Part shown: positions 1 to 7,558 of the stretch, in pieces | Position numbering within the stretch: the stretch's first letter is position 1 | How the letters are laid out: each line of letters begins with the position of its first letter | Origin: UBA7067 sp051880615 | GTDB taxonomy: Bacteria > Bacillota > Clostridia > Oscillospirales > Acutalibacteraceae | Direction of reading: 5' to 3' | Assembly (NCBI GenBank): GCA_051880615.1 | Contig: JBJEOH010000034.1 | Coordinates: forward strand, 186,001-250,000 | Length of the DNA stretch: 64,000 nt | Made by a program: the position numbers and the translations under genes | Notes under the pieces: generated by a model | Seen by the model: the letters and a program-made list of their open reading frames with translations, nothing else | Databases searched by the model: none | What the model was told of the DNA's origin: nothing

Positions 1-2
1 TA

Positions 3-284
3 ATAAAAAAGCATATTTCGTATGCGCTAAAAAACGGACTTGACAGGGAAGATTTTGAGATAGCCAAAAAGGCGATTTACGCCGACTATGCTTCGTATCT
101 CAACAGCGTAACCTCTATCGGCGGCGCTCTTATAAGCTGTGCCTTTACGGGCAGAGAGCTGTTCGGAACTGTTGAGGCTGTCGCTGAGCTTGAAATAGGA
201 GAGGCTGAAGAAATGCTCCGTTTCCTGCTTGACCCGAACAACACAACGCTTTCAGTTATCAGGGGAGGACAGGAAAATGTATAA
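3..284 (+). CDS. M16-family peptidase homologue, C-terminal fragment (5' end outside window)
   Basis: An open frame enters from the left edge and ends in TAA at 282-284, giving about 93 residues. The segment GLDREDFEIAKKAIYADY followed by a VTSIGGALISCAF stretch and a terminal LDPNNTTLSVIRG resembles the C-terminal domain of M16 (insulinase-like) proteins of the YmfH type, which in Firmicutes are annotated as EF-P 5-aminopentanol modification-associated proteins. The zinc-binding HxxEH motif would lie upstream, so activity cannot be judged. The stop lies 8 bases inside the following lgt gene, so the two are translationally coupled. The family assignment rests on pattern memory of a short fragment; the reading frame itself is certain. 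Confidence 0.7.
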   Translation: MKKHISYALKNGLDREDFEIAKKAIYADYASYLNSVTSIGGALISCAFTGRELFGTVEAVAELEIGEAEEMLRFLLDPNNTTLSVIRGGQENV

Positions 285-1116
285 TGTATCGTTTCCGGGT
301 CTCGGGATAAATGATTTGCAGATTAATTCTGTTGCTTTTTCGCTGGGAGATATGGATATACGCTGGTACGGAGTTATTATTGCAACGGGTCTAATACTTG
401 CGGTTGTTTATGCAATGACTGTGTGCAAAAAACGCTTTGGAGTTGACCCGGACAAGCTTATGAACTGTGTGATTGTGGGACTTGTAACGGCAATTATAGG
501 CGCAAGGCTTTATTATGTAGCCTTTGAGTGGGAAACCTACAGTAAAGACCCGATTAAGATCTTCAGCATAAACGAGGGAGGTCTTGCGATTTACGGTGGT
601 CTTATCGGTGCGCTTATCGGCGGTCTTGTTGTTGCAAAAATCAGCCGTATAAACATTCCGGCTCTGCTTGATGTTGCTGTTCTCGGATTTTTAATCGGTC
701 AGGGAATAGGCAGATGGGGCAATTTCACAAATCAAGAGGCGTTCGGCACTCCGACAGATTTGCCGTGGGGAATGATAAGTGAGAACACAGGCGGCGTTGC
801 AGTTCACCCTTGCTTTTTGTATGAAAGCCTGTGGTGTCTGCTCGGCTTTGTTCTGCTTCACTTCTTTAGCAAGTACCTGAGAAAATATGACGGACAGGTT
901 TTCCTTATGTACCTTGTGTGGTACGGAGCGGAAAGAATGGTTGTTGAGGGACTAAGAACCGACAGCCTGATGACGCCGATTCTGAACCTGAGAGTGTCGC
1001 AGGTTTTGTCGGCCGTGCTTGTGATTATCGGGCTTGTATTTTTGATTATAAACTTTATCCGCAAGAAGGACACGATAGCTGTGCCTGTAAAAAGATTAGA
1101 GAGGAAGAAAGCATAA
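277..1116 (+). CDS. lgt: Prolipoprotein diacylglyceryl transferase
   Basis: This polytopic membrane enzyme transfers diacylglycerol from phosphatidylglycerol to the lipobox cysteine of prolipoproteins, the first step of lipoprotein maturation. The protein has 279 residues and several hydrophobic helices. It carries the Lgt signature GQGIGRWGNFTNQEAFG (GRxGNFxNxE) near residue 145, the NEGGLAIYGGLIG segment before it and HPCFLYESLW after it. The ATG at 277 was chosen because GGGGAGGACAGGAAA precedes it; a longer frame opening at a TTG at 229 has no such site. The gene overlaps the M16 gene by 8 bases and ends TAATG, sharing a base with folD. Lipoproteins in this window that need it include the sugar-binding protein and PotD. 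Confidence 0.95.
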   Translation: MYNVSFPGLGINDLQINSVAFSLGDMDIRWYGVIIATGLILAVVYAMTVCKKRFGVDPDKLMNCVIVGLVTAIIGARLYYVAFEWETYSKDPIKIFSINEGGLAIYGGLIGALIGGLVVAKISRINIPALLDVAVLGFLIGQGIGRWGNFTNQEAFGTPTDLPWGMISENTGGVAVHPCFLYESLWCLLGFVLLHFFSKYLRKYDGQVFLMYLVWYGAERMVVEGLRTDSLMTPILNLRVSQVLSAVLVIIGLVFLIINFIRKKDTIAVPVKRLERKKA

Positions 1117-1970
1117 TGGCTAAGATAATAGACGGCAAGGCGGTTTCAGCCGCAGTAAAGGCGCAGGTTAAGGAGGAAACGGCAAGGCTTAAGGAGCAGG
1201 GAATTGTTCCGGGATTGGCGGTTGTAATCGTTGGCGACGACCCTGCGTCAAGAGTGTATGTAAACAACAAGAAAAAGGCTTGCGAGCTTGTCGGCTTCCA
1301 TTCGGAGGAATATGCGCTCGGCGCTGAAACAACGCAGGAGGAGCTTCTTGCCCTTGTGGAAAAGCTCAACAATGACGACAGCATAAACGGAATACTCGTT
1401 CAGCTGCCGCTGCCGAAGCACCTTGACGATAAGGCGGTTATAGCGGCGATTGACCCGAAAAAGGATGTTGACGCATTCCACGCAGAGAATGTCGGCAAGA
1501 TTATGATAGGCGACTATAAATTCCTGCCGTGTACTCCTGCCGGAGTTATGGAGCTGCTTGCAAGCGAGAATATTGAAATTGAGGGAAAAAGCTGCGTAGT
1601 TATCGGCAGAAGCAATATTGTGGGCAAGCCTATGGCTATGCTGCTGTTGCACAAGAACGGCACTGTTACCATTACACACAGCCGCACAAAGAACCTCAAG
1701 GAAATCTGCCTTGGCGCTGACATTATCGTTGCGGCGGTAGGTATTCCGAAGTTTTTGAAGGGCGATATGGTAAAGGACGGCGCAGTAGTTATTGATGTCG
1801 GTATGGACAGGGACGAAAACGGCAAGCTGTGCGGTGATGTTGACTTTGACGAGGTTGAGAAAAAGGCAGGGTACATTACGCCTGTTCCCGGCGGAGTTGG
1901 TCCGATGACGATTGCAATGCTGATGAAAAACACGCTGATGTCGGCAAAGATTGCACACGGTCTTGCATAA
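1116..1970 (+). CDS. folD: Bifunctional methylenetetrahydrofolate dehydrogenase / methenyl-THF cyclohydrolase
   Basis: FolD interconverts 5,10-methylene-THF, 5,10-methenyl-THF and 10-formyl-THF using NADP in the cytosol, supplying one-carbon units for purines and formyl-Met. The 284-residue length is typical. Visible motifs are YVNNKKKACE with the catalytic lysine, DVDAFHAENVGKI, PCTPAGVMELL, the nucleotide-binding VVIGRSNIVGKP and the C-terminal PVPGGVGPMTIAML. The ATG overlaps the lgt stop (TAATG), so the two are translationally coupled, and a strong terminator follows. Folate supply is also represented by the riboswitch-controlled folT at 9.3 kb. Confidence 0.97.
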   Translation: MAKIIDGKAVSAAVKAQVKEETARLKEQGIVPGLAVVIVGDDPASRVYVNNKKKACELVGFHSEEYALGAETTQEELLALVEKLNNDDSINGILVQLPLPKHLDDKAVIAAIDPKKDVDAFHAENVGKIMIGDYKFLPCTPAGVMELLASENIEIEGKSCVVIGRSNIVGKPMAMLLLHKNGTVTITHSRTKNLKEICLGADIIVAAVGIPKFLKGDMVKDGAVVIDVGMDRDENGKLCGDVDFDEVEKKAGYITPVPGGVGPMTIAMLMKNTLMSAKIAHGLA

Positions 1971-1998
1971 CAGCGGAAAAGAGAACAGGGAATAAGTT

Positions 1999-2026
1999 AA
2001 GCCGCAGCGGAAAGCTGCGGCTTTTT
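1999..2026 (+). terminator. Rho-independent terminator after folD
   Basis: AAGCCGCAGC and GCTGCGGCTT form a GC-rich stem with a GGAAA loop, followed by a T run. It closes the M16-lgt-folD operon. Confidence 0.9.
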
Positions 2027-2044
2027 GTATCAATAGGAAAAAAT

Positions 2045-2083
2045 ATACACACCGACCGTTACGAAAGGTGTGTATGCCTGTTT
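2045..2083 (-). terminator. Terminator after the HEPN/MNT pair
   Basis: ATACACACC and GGTGTGTAT form a stem. Read on the minus strand it is followed by a T-rich run, so it can end transcription of the HEPN/MNT operon. It may also work on the plus strand, where GCCTGTTTTT follows. Confidence 0.7.
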
Positions 2084-2425
2084 TTATTCATTTGCAAATT
2101 TTTCAATGGATGCTATAAATTCACCCATTTCATCAAATACCACTTCGACAATAACAGACCAATTTATTCCCTCGTAATCATGCACTAATCTGTGTCTTAA
2201 ACCTGAAACTACACTCCAAGGAATTTCAGGGTTTTGTTTTTTTAGTTCATTGCTGAGCTTATAAACCTGCTCGCCGATATTATATAAGGGAGTTGTTACT
2301 GCCCACTGGGAAAACTCATCAATTAAAAGTAATTCTTTTGTAATATTGTGTTCTTTTATCTGATTTTGCAGGGAGTTCCAAGTTCTGATGATTTTTTTAA
2401 TTCGTTCTTTATCTGAAGTTATCAT
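2084..2425 (-). CDS. HEPN-domain protein (HepT-like, DUF86) of a HEPN/MNT toxin-antitoxin module
   Basis: HepT-type HEPN proteins are RNases that act as toxins in type VII toxin-antitoxin modules and are silenced when the partner MNT protein nucleotidylates a tyrosine near the active site. This 113-residue all-helical protein contains GLRHRLVHDYEGINW near its C-terminus. That matches the Rx4-6H HEPN catalytic motif followed by the HxY modification site. It is the downstream gene of the pair; its ATG overlaps the MNT stop (ATGA). A bidirectional hairpin follows. The family is recognised with good confidence, while toxicity and modification are inferred from it. Confidence 0.88.
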   Translation of the reverse strand: MITSDKERIKKIIRTWNSLQNQIKEHNITKELLLIDEFSQWAVTTPLYNIGEQVYKLSNELKKQNPEIPWSVVSGLRHRLVHDYEGINWSVIVEVVFDEMGEFIASIEKFANE

Positions 2426-2712
2426 GCGATTTTTATACCCTCCCTGATAAGATTTTCATAAAACGGAGTTCCGGTATCAACCTCGCAAATTTCGAATGCA
2501 TCGACATTTTTGCCTATCATTTCTCGGAGTTCTTCGGCAAACGCAAATATATTTGACTTTTTAAAGTTCTTTCCGCCAAAGACCACAACATCAACATCAG
2601 AGTCGGGAGTTTCATCTCCTCTTGCATAAGAGCCGAAAAGCAACGCATACTCAGCGTTATAACGCACAAGGAGTGTTCTTATTGCATTTTCAATATCTAA
2701 TCTTGTAGGCAC
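2422..2712 (-). CDS. MNT-type nucleotidyltransferase, antitoxin partner of the HEPN protein
   Basis: Minimal nucleotidyltransferases of this type (MntA-like) transfer AMP or other NMP groups to the HEPN partner and neutralise it. The pol-beta signature GSYARGDETPDSDVDVVVF fits GSx10DxD, giving the metal-binding aspartates. The GTG at 2712 is preferred because AAAGGGGC lies about 8 bases upstream and the resulting 96-residue protein places the GS motif near residue 27, as usual. A TTG nine codons further upstream would give 105 residues. The stop overlaps the HEPN start. Confidence 0.87.
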   Translation of the reverse strand: MPTRLDIENAIRTLLVRYNAEYALLFGSYARGDETPDSDVDVVVFGGKNFKKSNIFAFAEELREMIGKNVDAFEICEVDTGTPFYENLIREGIKIA

Positions 2713-2755
2713 AACAAACAGCCCCTTTATTATTATCAAGCGCTTAAATAAACAA

Positions 2756-2790
2756 GAAAATCCGAACTATGCTTTCATAGATCGGATTTT
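2756..2790 (-). terminator. Bidirectional hairpin between tRNA-Pro and the HEPN/MNT operon
   Basis: AAAATCCGA and TCGGATTTT form a perfect stem around CTATG...CATAG, with A/T runs on both sides. It ends the tRNA transcript on the minus strand. Confidence 0.8.
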
Positions 2791-2792
2791 CA

Positions 2793-2869
2793 TGGTCGAG
2801 GTGACAGGACTTGAACCTGCGGCTTCTTCGTCCCGAACGAAGCACTCTACCAAACTGAGCTACACCTCG
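2793..2869 (-). tRNA. tRNA-Pro (anticodon CGG)
   Basis: The minus strand folds as a 77-nt cloverleaf. The acceptor is CGAGGTG/CACCTCG, the D arm GCTC...GAGT, the anticodon stem CTTCG/CGAAG with loop TTCGGGA, and the T arm GCAGG TTCAAGT CCTGT. CCA is encoded. The anticodon CGG reads the proline codon CCG. Confidence 0.95.
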
Positions 2870-2876
2870 AAATATA

Positions 2877-2898
2877 AAGCCCCGATTGTTCGGGGCTT
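2877..2898 (-). terminator. Hairpin between the two tRNA genes
   Basis: AAGCCCCGA and TCGGGGCTT form a 9-bp stem with a 4-base TTGT loop, and T-rich sequence follows on the minus strand. It may be a terminator or a processing site between tRNA-Gln and tRNA-Pro. Confidence 0.55.
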
Positions 2899-2900
2899 AG

Positions 2901-2974
2901 TGGCTGCGGAACTAGGATTCGAACCCAGACAAACAGAGTCAGAGTCTGTCGTGCTACCCTTACACAATTCCGCA
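2901..2974 (-). tRNA. tRNA-Gln (anticodon CTG)
   Basis: The minus strand folds as a 74-nt cloverleaf. The acceptor is TGCGGAA/TTCCGCA with a G discriminator and encoded CCA, the anticodon stem is ACAGA/TCTGT with loop CTCTGAC, and the T arm is CTGGG TTCGAAT CCTAG. The anticodon CTG reads CAG. Confidence 0.95.
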
Positions 2975-3081
2975 TCGCTGAACAGCAATATATATTATAT
3001 CCGATTTTTCGAAAAAGTCAAGCCTTTTTGCCTATTTTTTTCATTTGTTTTTATATTGCTGATTATAACGGCTGTATTTTG

Positions 3082-3360
3082 TCATGAGTTCAAATCAGGC
3101 AGCAACTCATCCATATCTGTATATCCTTTTACAGTCGGGTCTTTGGCTATCCTTTCTGCCTCGAGCATAGCGGATACTGTTTCGCGATTTGGAATTTCTG
3201 TTGTGATTTTAAAAGGGATACCGCCCTCACGAAGTGATTGCCTGACAAAAATATTGAATGCCGTTGATAAATTCATACCCAGCTCAGAATAAAGCGATTC
3301 AGCGGCTGCTTTTAAATCAGTGTCCATTCTGATACTGATATTGGTTGTTGAGCCTGACAT
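3082..3360 (-). CDS. RelB/DinJ-family antitoxin without an adjacent toxin gene
   Basis: DinJ-type antitoxins are ribbon-helix-helix DNA-binding proteins that neutralise YafQ/RelE-type ribosome-dependent RNases and repress their own operon. The 92-residue protein has the typical N-terminus (NISIRMDTDLKAAAESLYSELGMNLSTA), then FNIFVRQSLREGGIPF and a C-terminal tail of the toxin-binding type. An AGGAGATGA site and a good sigma-A promoter precede the ATG. Normally a toxin gene overlaps the 3' end, but here only about 100 bases lead into tRNA-Gln on the same strand and no toxin frame exists on either side. It may be an orphan antitoxin, a remnant, or act in trans. Confidence 0.88.
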   Translation of the reverse strand: MSGSTTNISIRMDTDLKAAAESLYSELGMNLSTAFNIFVRQSLREGGIPFKITTEIPNRETVSAMLEAERIAKDPTVKGYTDMDELLPDLNS

Positions 3361-3389
3361 AAAATCATCTCCTTTTATTTTATATCTAT

Positions 3390-3418
3390 ATTATACGCTG
3401 TTTGCACGAATAAATCAA
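3390..3418 (-). promoter_or_regulatory. Sigma-A-type promoter of the DinJ-like gene
   Basis: On the minus strand TTGATT and TATAAT are separated by 17 bases, about 30 bases upstream of the start codon. Confidence 0.75.
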
Positions 3419-3455
3419 TACATTGCACAAATATCAGCAAAATTTTGCAAAATAA

Positions 3456-3494
3456 TGAAACGGCTGTCTGTACTTTTGACAGACAGCCGTTTTC
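3456..3494 (-). terminator. Terminator after the ECF sigma / anti-sigma operon
   Basis: GAAACGGCTGTCTGT pairs with ACAGACAGCCGTTTTC around a 7-base loop, and a T-rich run follows on either strand. It separates this operon from the dinJ promoter. Confidence 0.85.
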
Positions 3495-3540
3495 AGGGGA
3501 AGCTTTAAGGGGAAGTTGAATTATAAGGTTTTAGTTAAGC

Positions 3541-4425
3541 TCAGGTTTCGCTTGGGGCTAATGAGAATGTGATAACAGGTTCAACTCCCGATTTCGGTCC
3601 GTCGGTGTAAGGCTTTGCTTCACAGCCAATTAATATTTTTTCGTTTTGAATTGCACCGTCATTGAACTTGACGGCTACATCAATCACGCTGTCTTTAAGC
3701 AGGTTGTTAAAGAATTTTACCTCTTCTTCAACATTCGGATCATCAGCAAACATAATATCGTGTTCCTCACTTGACAAATTCGTCAATCCTACAATGTCAA
3801 TAATAAAATTATCGGACTCCTGATTGTCATAGCTGAGAGTAAAGCTTGAATATTGTTTTATATATGTTGTTTCGCCGTTGTGAGCTTTTGGAGAATGAGA
3901 GCCTACATTTAATGTGTTTTCAAGCTCTGTGCCTGAGAGAACAGGGCTGTTGTCGAGGTAAGCAATCTGAAAGGCACTGTTGCTGATTGAATAGGTGACG
4001 GTGTCAATGCTTGTACCCTCGCACTTTATCGGAAAGACTGTATTGTAATCAAAAACAGGCTCTCCAAAATCGCTGCCGTAGCCGTAATTCATAGCACCGT
4101 CGTCAAGCGCGATGCTCGCCGGTTGTTCGTGCGTAATTTCTGCGGCGTTGGCTGTGATGATAAAGCCGTACTGCGGCTGTGTGCCGTCTGTGTTGCCTGC
4201 GGCGAGCATACCGCCGCCGAATATTGCGCCGAGCGTCAAGGCAACGGCAAGTCCTGCGGCGATAACGCCCTTGTATGCTTGCGATTTCTTCTTTGGTTTA
4301 AGCTGTGTAATGTTATCGGTGCTTTCGGCTGTAACTGCCGGCGAATCACACAAGGCCTTTGCTTTGCTGACTGCTTTTTGCGATGGTGTCGTTTTATTCA
4401 GCGCTCTTCTGTAAATGTCTTTCAT
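3541..4425 (-). CDS. Single-pass membrane protein, probable anti-sigma partner of the ECF sigma factor
   Basis: The 294-residue protein has a basic cytoplasmic N-terminus of about 50 residues, one transmembrane helix (about residues 54-77, GVIAAGLAVALTLGAIFGGG) and a roughly 215-residue extracytoplasmic domain rich in beta-strand-like sequence. It begins inside the sigma gene, overlapping it by 32 bases, which is how anti-sigma genes are usually placed. I do not recognise a named domain and see no zinc-binding anti-sigma motif. The role is inferred from topology and coupling. The ATG follows a GAAAGGCGG-type site within the end of the sigma gene. Confidence 0.6.
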   Translation of the reverse strand: MKDIYRRALNKTTPSQKAVSKAKALCDSPAVTAESTDNITQLKPKKKSQAYKGVIAAGLAVALTLGAIFGGGMLAAGNTDGTQPQYGFIITANAAEITHEQPASIALDDGAMNYGYGSDFGEPVFDYNTVFPIKCEGTSIDTVTYSISNSAFQIAYLDNSPVLSGTELENTLNVGSHSPKAHNGETTYIKQYSSFTLSYDNQESDNFIIDIVGLTNLSSEEHDIMFADDPNVEEEVKFFNNLLKDSVIDVAVKFNDGAIQNEKILIGCEAKPYTDGPKSGVEPVITFSLAPSET

Positions 4426-4909
4426 AATAATATCCGCCTTTCGTAAGTAATGCTTTAAGCTTTTTTCTTGCTCTTTGAAGCTTTGAGTTTACCGTGTTTT
4501 GCTTTTTGCCTAAAATTTGTGCGATTTCCGATATTGTGTAGCCCTCATAATAATAAAGATAGATGATGTTTCTCTCTTCCTCGGGCAGTCTGAATATCTC
4601 ATCCATAACGCCCTGCTCCTCGCTGTCGTAGTGAGCGGATTGCTCGTCAAGCGTGACAGTGGTGCGGTTTCTCGCTGATTTTTTGAAGTCAATGCATTTG
4701 TTTACCGTTACTTTTATAAGCCATGCCTTAATATGAGCGCTGTCGCTGAATTCGGCGTTTGATTTTAAAAGTGAAAGAAAAACATCCTGCATTATGTCCT
4801 CGGCATCGTAGCTGCTGCGCAGGTTCTGGTATGCGATGCGATAAATCATATCGGAATATTCGTCAACAAGCTGTTCAAAGACTTGTCTGCTTTGCACAGG
4901 ATTTATCAT
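4394..4909 (-). CDS. ECF-family RNA polymerase sigma factor
   Basis: The protein of 171 residues has the two conserved ECF regions. Region 2 is DMIYRIAYQNLRSSYDAEDIMQDVF, binding core polymerase and the -10 element. Region 4 is LPEEERNIIYLYYYEGYTISEIAQILG, continuing through KKQNTVNSKLQRARKKL, a helix-turn-helix for the -35 element. The ATG at 4909 is preferred over one at 4930 because AAAGGAGG lies 7 bases upstream of it and only one base from the alternative at 4915. The co-transcribed membrane protein is the likely anti-sigma factor, so the pair probably responds to an envelope or outside signal. The target promoters cannot be read from the sequence. Confidence 0.92.
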   Translation of the reverse strand: MINPVQSRQVFEQLVDEYSDMIYRIAYQNLRSSYDAEDIMQDVFLSLLKSNAEFSDSAHIKAWLIKVTVNKCIDFKKSARNRTTVTLDEQSAHYDSEEQGVMDEIFRLPEEERNIIYLYYYEGYTISEIAQILGKKQNTVNSKLQRARKKLKALLTKGGYYYERHLQKSAE

Positions 4910-5244
4910 TCTCATTCCTCCTTTCACCAATAAACACGAATCAAAACGGAAATTTAGTGCATTAATAAAAAATAATACTCCTCAGGACAGAAAAACACAA
5001 GAAGCTGCGGTGTGAAAAATAGCACAAAAACTTACGGGTAAGTGAAAAAAATTAAATAAATATATTGCTTTTTATATTTTGCTGTGTTATCATAATGACG
5101 GAAAGAGAGAAGTGTCAAAATAACTTTAGTTTATTTTGCACAAATCGACTCTTTCTGCGGAAAGACGCTATAATCCGCACTTATGATTATAGCAAGATTA
5201 ACTAATATGGTAAATCAAAAAAAGAGAAAGAAGGATTCACAATT
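4910..5244. other. Intergenic region between divergent sigma-factor and sugar-transport operons
   Basis: This 335-base AT-rich stretch holds the promoters of both operons. A TATAAT at 5169-5174 could serve the importer but has no convincing -35 box at 17 bases, so activator dependence is possible. The ribosome site of the importer (AGAAAGAAGGATT) lies just before 5245. I see no RNA gene or riboswitch here. Confidence 0.5.
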
Positions 5245-6606
5245 ATGCGCAGATTATCAAAAATCTTGGCTTTCGGCTTGGCTGCTTGCATGGCTGCAAC
5301 AGCATTTGTCGGATGCGGATCAACAACATCATCATCAGGCTCAAGCTCTGACGCGCCGGCTGCATCAGGCGACGCAGCTAAGGGCAAGGTTTATTTCCTT
5401 AACTTCAAGCCGGAGCAGGATAAGCAGTGGCAGGATCTTGCTAAGGCTTACACAGAGGAGACAGGCACACAGGTTAAGGTTCTTACAGCTGCTGAGGGTA
5501 AATATGAGGAAACTCTTACCTCAGAAATGGACAAGGGCAATGACGCTCCGACAATGTTCCAGGTTAACGGCCCGGTAGGCTATGCTAACTGGAAAGACTT
5601 CTGCTATGACCTTGCTGGTTCAGACCTTTACAAGGAAGTAAAGAGCGACGACTTCGTACTTAAGGATGGCGACAAGATTCCGGGTATTGCATATGTTATC
5701 GAGACATACGGCATTATCTACAACAAGACATTGCTCGACAAGTATTTTGCATCAGACTTTGCAACAATCAAGAAGATTGATGACCTCAACAACTTCAACG
5801 CTCTCAAGACAGTTGCAGAGGAAATTCAGAAGAATAAGGACGCTCTCGGCGTAGACGGCGCATTCACATCAGCAGGTATGGACGGCTCTTCAGACTGGAG
5901 ATTCAAGACTCACCTTGCTAATATGCCTATCTACTATGAATACAAGGATAAGGGCATCGGCTCAACAGACGCTATCGAGGGTACATACCTTGACAACTAC
6001 AAGAACATCTGGGATCTCTACATCAACAACGGCACCTGCGCTAAGACAGAGCTTGCAAGCAAGACAGGTACAGACGCTGATACAGAGTTCAAGACAGGTA
6101 AGGCTGTATTCTATCAGAACGGTACATGGGCTTATGATTCTGTAAAGAACGACGGCAAAGAAGGCCTTAAGGACGAAGAGCTCGGCATGCTCCCGATTTA
6201 CATCGGCGCTAAGGGCGAAGAGAACCAGGGTCTTTGCACAGGCTCTGAGAACTACTGGTGCGTAAACGCAAAGGCTTCTGCTGACGATATCGCTGCTACA
6301 CTTGCATTTATGAAGTGGTGTGTATCAAGCGAAAAGGGCACAAAGGCTCTTGCTGAGGATATGAAGTTCGTTATCCCGTTCAAGGCTGCTAAGGCTGCTA
6401 CAAACCCGCTTGTTGCTGTTGCTGACCAGTATGTAGCAGACGGCAAAACATCAGTTTCCTGGAACTTCGCTACAATTCCTTCAGAGGATTGGAAAAACGG
6501 TGTTGGCGCTGCTCTTACACAGTATGCAGCAGGCACAAGCGAATGGGACGCTGTTAAGACAGCATTCGTTGACGGCTGGAAAACTGAGTACGCTAAAGCA
6601 CACTGA
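5245..6606 (+). CDS. Extracellular sugar-binding lipoprotein of an ABC importer
   Basis: This is a family 1 solute-binding protein that captures oligosaccharides outside the cell and delivers them to the two permeases encoded next. The 453-residue protein begins with a lipoprotein signal peptide ending in a lipobox, FVGC, with the lipidated cysteine at about residue 24 and a Ser-rich tether after it. The mature part has family features such as AKAYTEETGTQVKV near the N-terminus, PTMFQVNGP, and a Trp-rich C-terminal half. Given the two starch-related dockerin proteins at 10-16 kb, maltodextrins are a plausible substrate, but this is inference. The gene is followed by about 85 bases before the first permease, with no terminator. 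Confidence 0.9.
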   Translation: MRRLSKILAFGLAACMAATAFVGCGSTTSSSGSSSDAPAASGDAAKGKVYFLNFKPEQDKQWQDLAKAYTEETGTQVKVLTAAEGKYEETLTSEMDKGNDAPTMFQVNGPVGYANWKDFCYDLAGSDLYKEVKSDDFVLKDGDKIPGIAYVIETYGIIYNKTLLDKYFASDFATIKKIDDLNNFNALKTVAEEIQKNKDALGVDGAFTSAGMDGSSDWRFKTHLANMPIYYEYKDKGIGSTDAIEGTYLDNYKNIWDLYINNGTCAKTELASKTGTDADTEFKTGKAVFYQNGTWAYDSVKNDGKEGLKDEELGMLPIYIGAKGEENQGLCTGSENYWCVNAKASADDIAATLAFMKWCVSSEKGTKALAEDMKFVIPFKAAKAATNPLVAVADQYVADGKTSVSWNFATIPSEDWKNGVGAALTQYAAGTSEWDAVKTAFVDGWKTEYAKAH

Positions 6607-6691
6607 TAAAGCGAATTAATGAATAACGCTTGATTGAAAGGGAGCGGTAAAACGCTCCCTTTCTTAATGAATCCACAAAGGAGGGATTCCT

Positions 6692-7558
6692 TTGACAAAA
6701 ATTAAGAAAAGGTATTTTCTTATTTTCGTGTTGCCTACGCTGGCGGCATTTGCCATAGGCTTCATATATCCGTTTTTTCAGGGTATTTATCTTTCGTTTT
6801 GTAAATTCATAACAACGAGCGATGCAACATTTGTCGGCTTTGATAACTATGTCAAGGCGTTTCAGGATCCGTCGTTTTTAAACGCGTTCTGGTTCACGAT
6901 AATGTTCGTTGTTGTTTCTGTTATACTTATCAATGTTCTGGCTTTTGCCATTGCCTATGTTCTGACATTGGGCATAAGAGGCAGCAACATTTTCAGAACA
7001 GTGTTCTTTATGCCGAACCTCATCGGCGGTATCGTTCTCGGCTACATCTGGCAGCTTATCTTTGACGGTATTTTAAAGAACTTTGGAACGTCAATCGTTT
7101 TGAATGAAACCTTCGGCTTCTGGGGTCTTATCATCCTGATGTGCTGGCAGCAGGCAGGCTATATGATGATTATTTACATAGCAGGCTTCCAGTCGATACC
7201 GAATCATCTTTATGAGGCGGCAAGAATTGACGGTGCGTCAAAGCCGAGAATTCTTACGAAAATTACAATTCCGATGATGGCTCCGTCAATCACGATTTGT
7301 ACATTCCTTACACTTACAAACTCGTTTAAGCTGTTCGACCAGAACCTTGCGCTTACAAACGGTATGCCGATTGACTTTACATCAGGCGCAGCAATCAAGA
7401 AAACTCAGATGCTTGCGCTTGATATTTACAACACCTTCTATGCTAATAACAACTTCAGAGGCGTAGGACAGGCAAAGGCGGTAATCTTCTTTGTTGTTGT
7501 TGCAGGTATTGCGCTTGTTCAGCTCTACTTTACACGCAAGAGGGAGGTTCAGCAGTAA
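6692..7558 (+). CDS. Sugar ABC importer permease, MalF/UgpA type
   Basis: This 288-residue integral membrane protein has about six transmembrane helices and the cytoplasmic EAA loop AARIDGASKPRILTKITIPMM, which docks the ATPase. It starts with TTG, supported by AAAGGAGGG about 8 bases upstream. It ends in TAATG, sharing a base with the next permease, so the two are translationally coupled. Together with the binding protein it forms a CUT1-type carbohydrate importer. Confidence 0.92.
   Translation: MTKIKKRYFLIFVLPTLAAFAIGFIYPFFQGIYLSFCKFITTSDATFVGFDNYVKAFQDPSFLNAFWFTIMFVVVSVILINVLAFAIAYVLTLGIRGSNIFRTVFFMPNLIGGIVLGYIWQLIFDGILKNFGTSIVLNETFGFWGLIILMCWQQAGYMMIIYIAGFQSIPNHLYEAARIDGASKPRILTKITIPMMAPSITICTFLTLTNSFKLFDQNLALTNGMPIDFTSGAAIKKTQMLALDIYNTFYANNNFRGVGQAKAVIFFVVVAGIALVQLYFTRKREVQQ

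Noticed and set aside
2793..2974. tRNA genes as the attachment site of the phage-like block
   Set aside because: They lie 35 kb away, and no partial tRNA copy is seen at either end of the block.
3320..3508. A 62-codon plus-strand frame opposite the DinJ promoter
   Set aside because: It spans the dinJ start, its promoter and the sigma-operon terminator and has no ribosome site.
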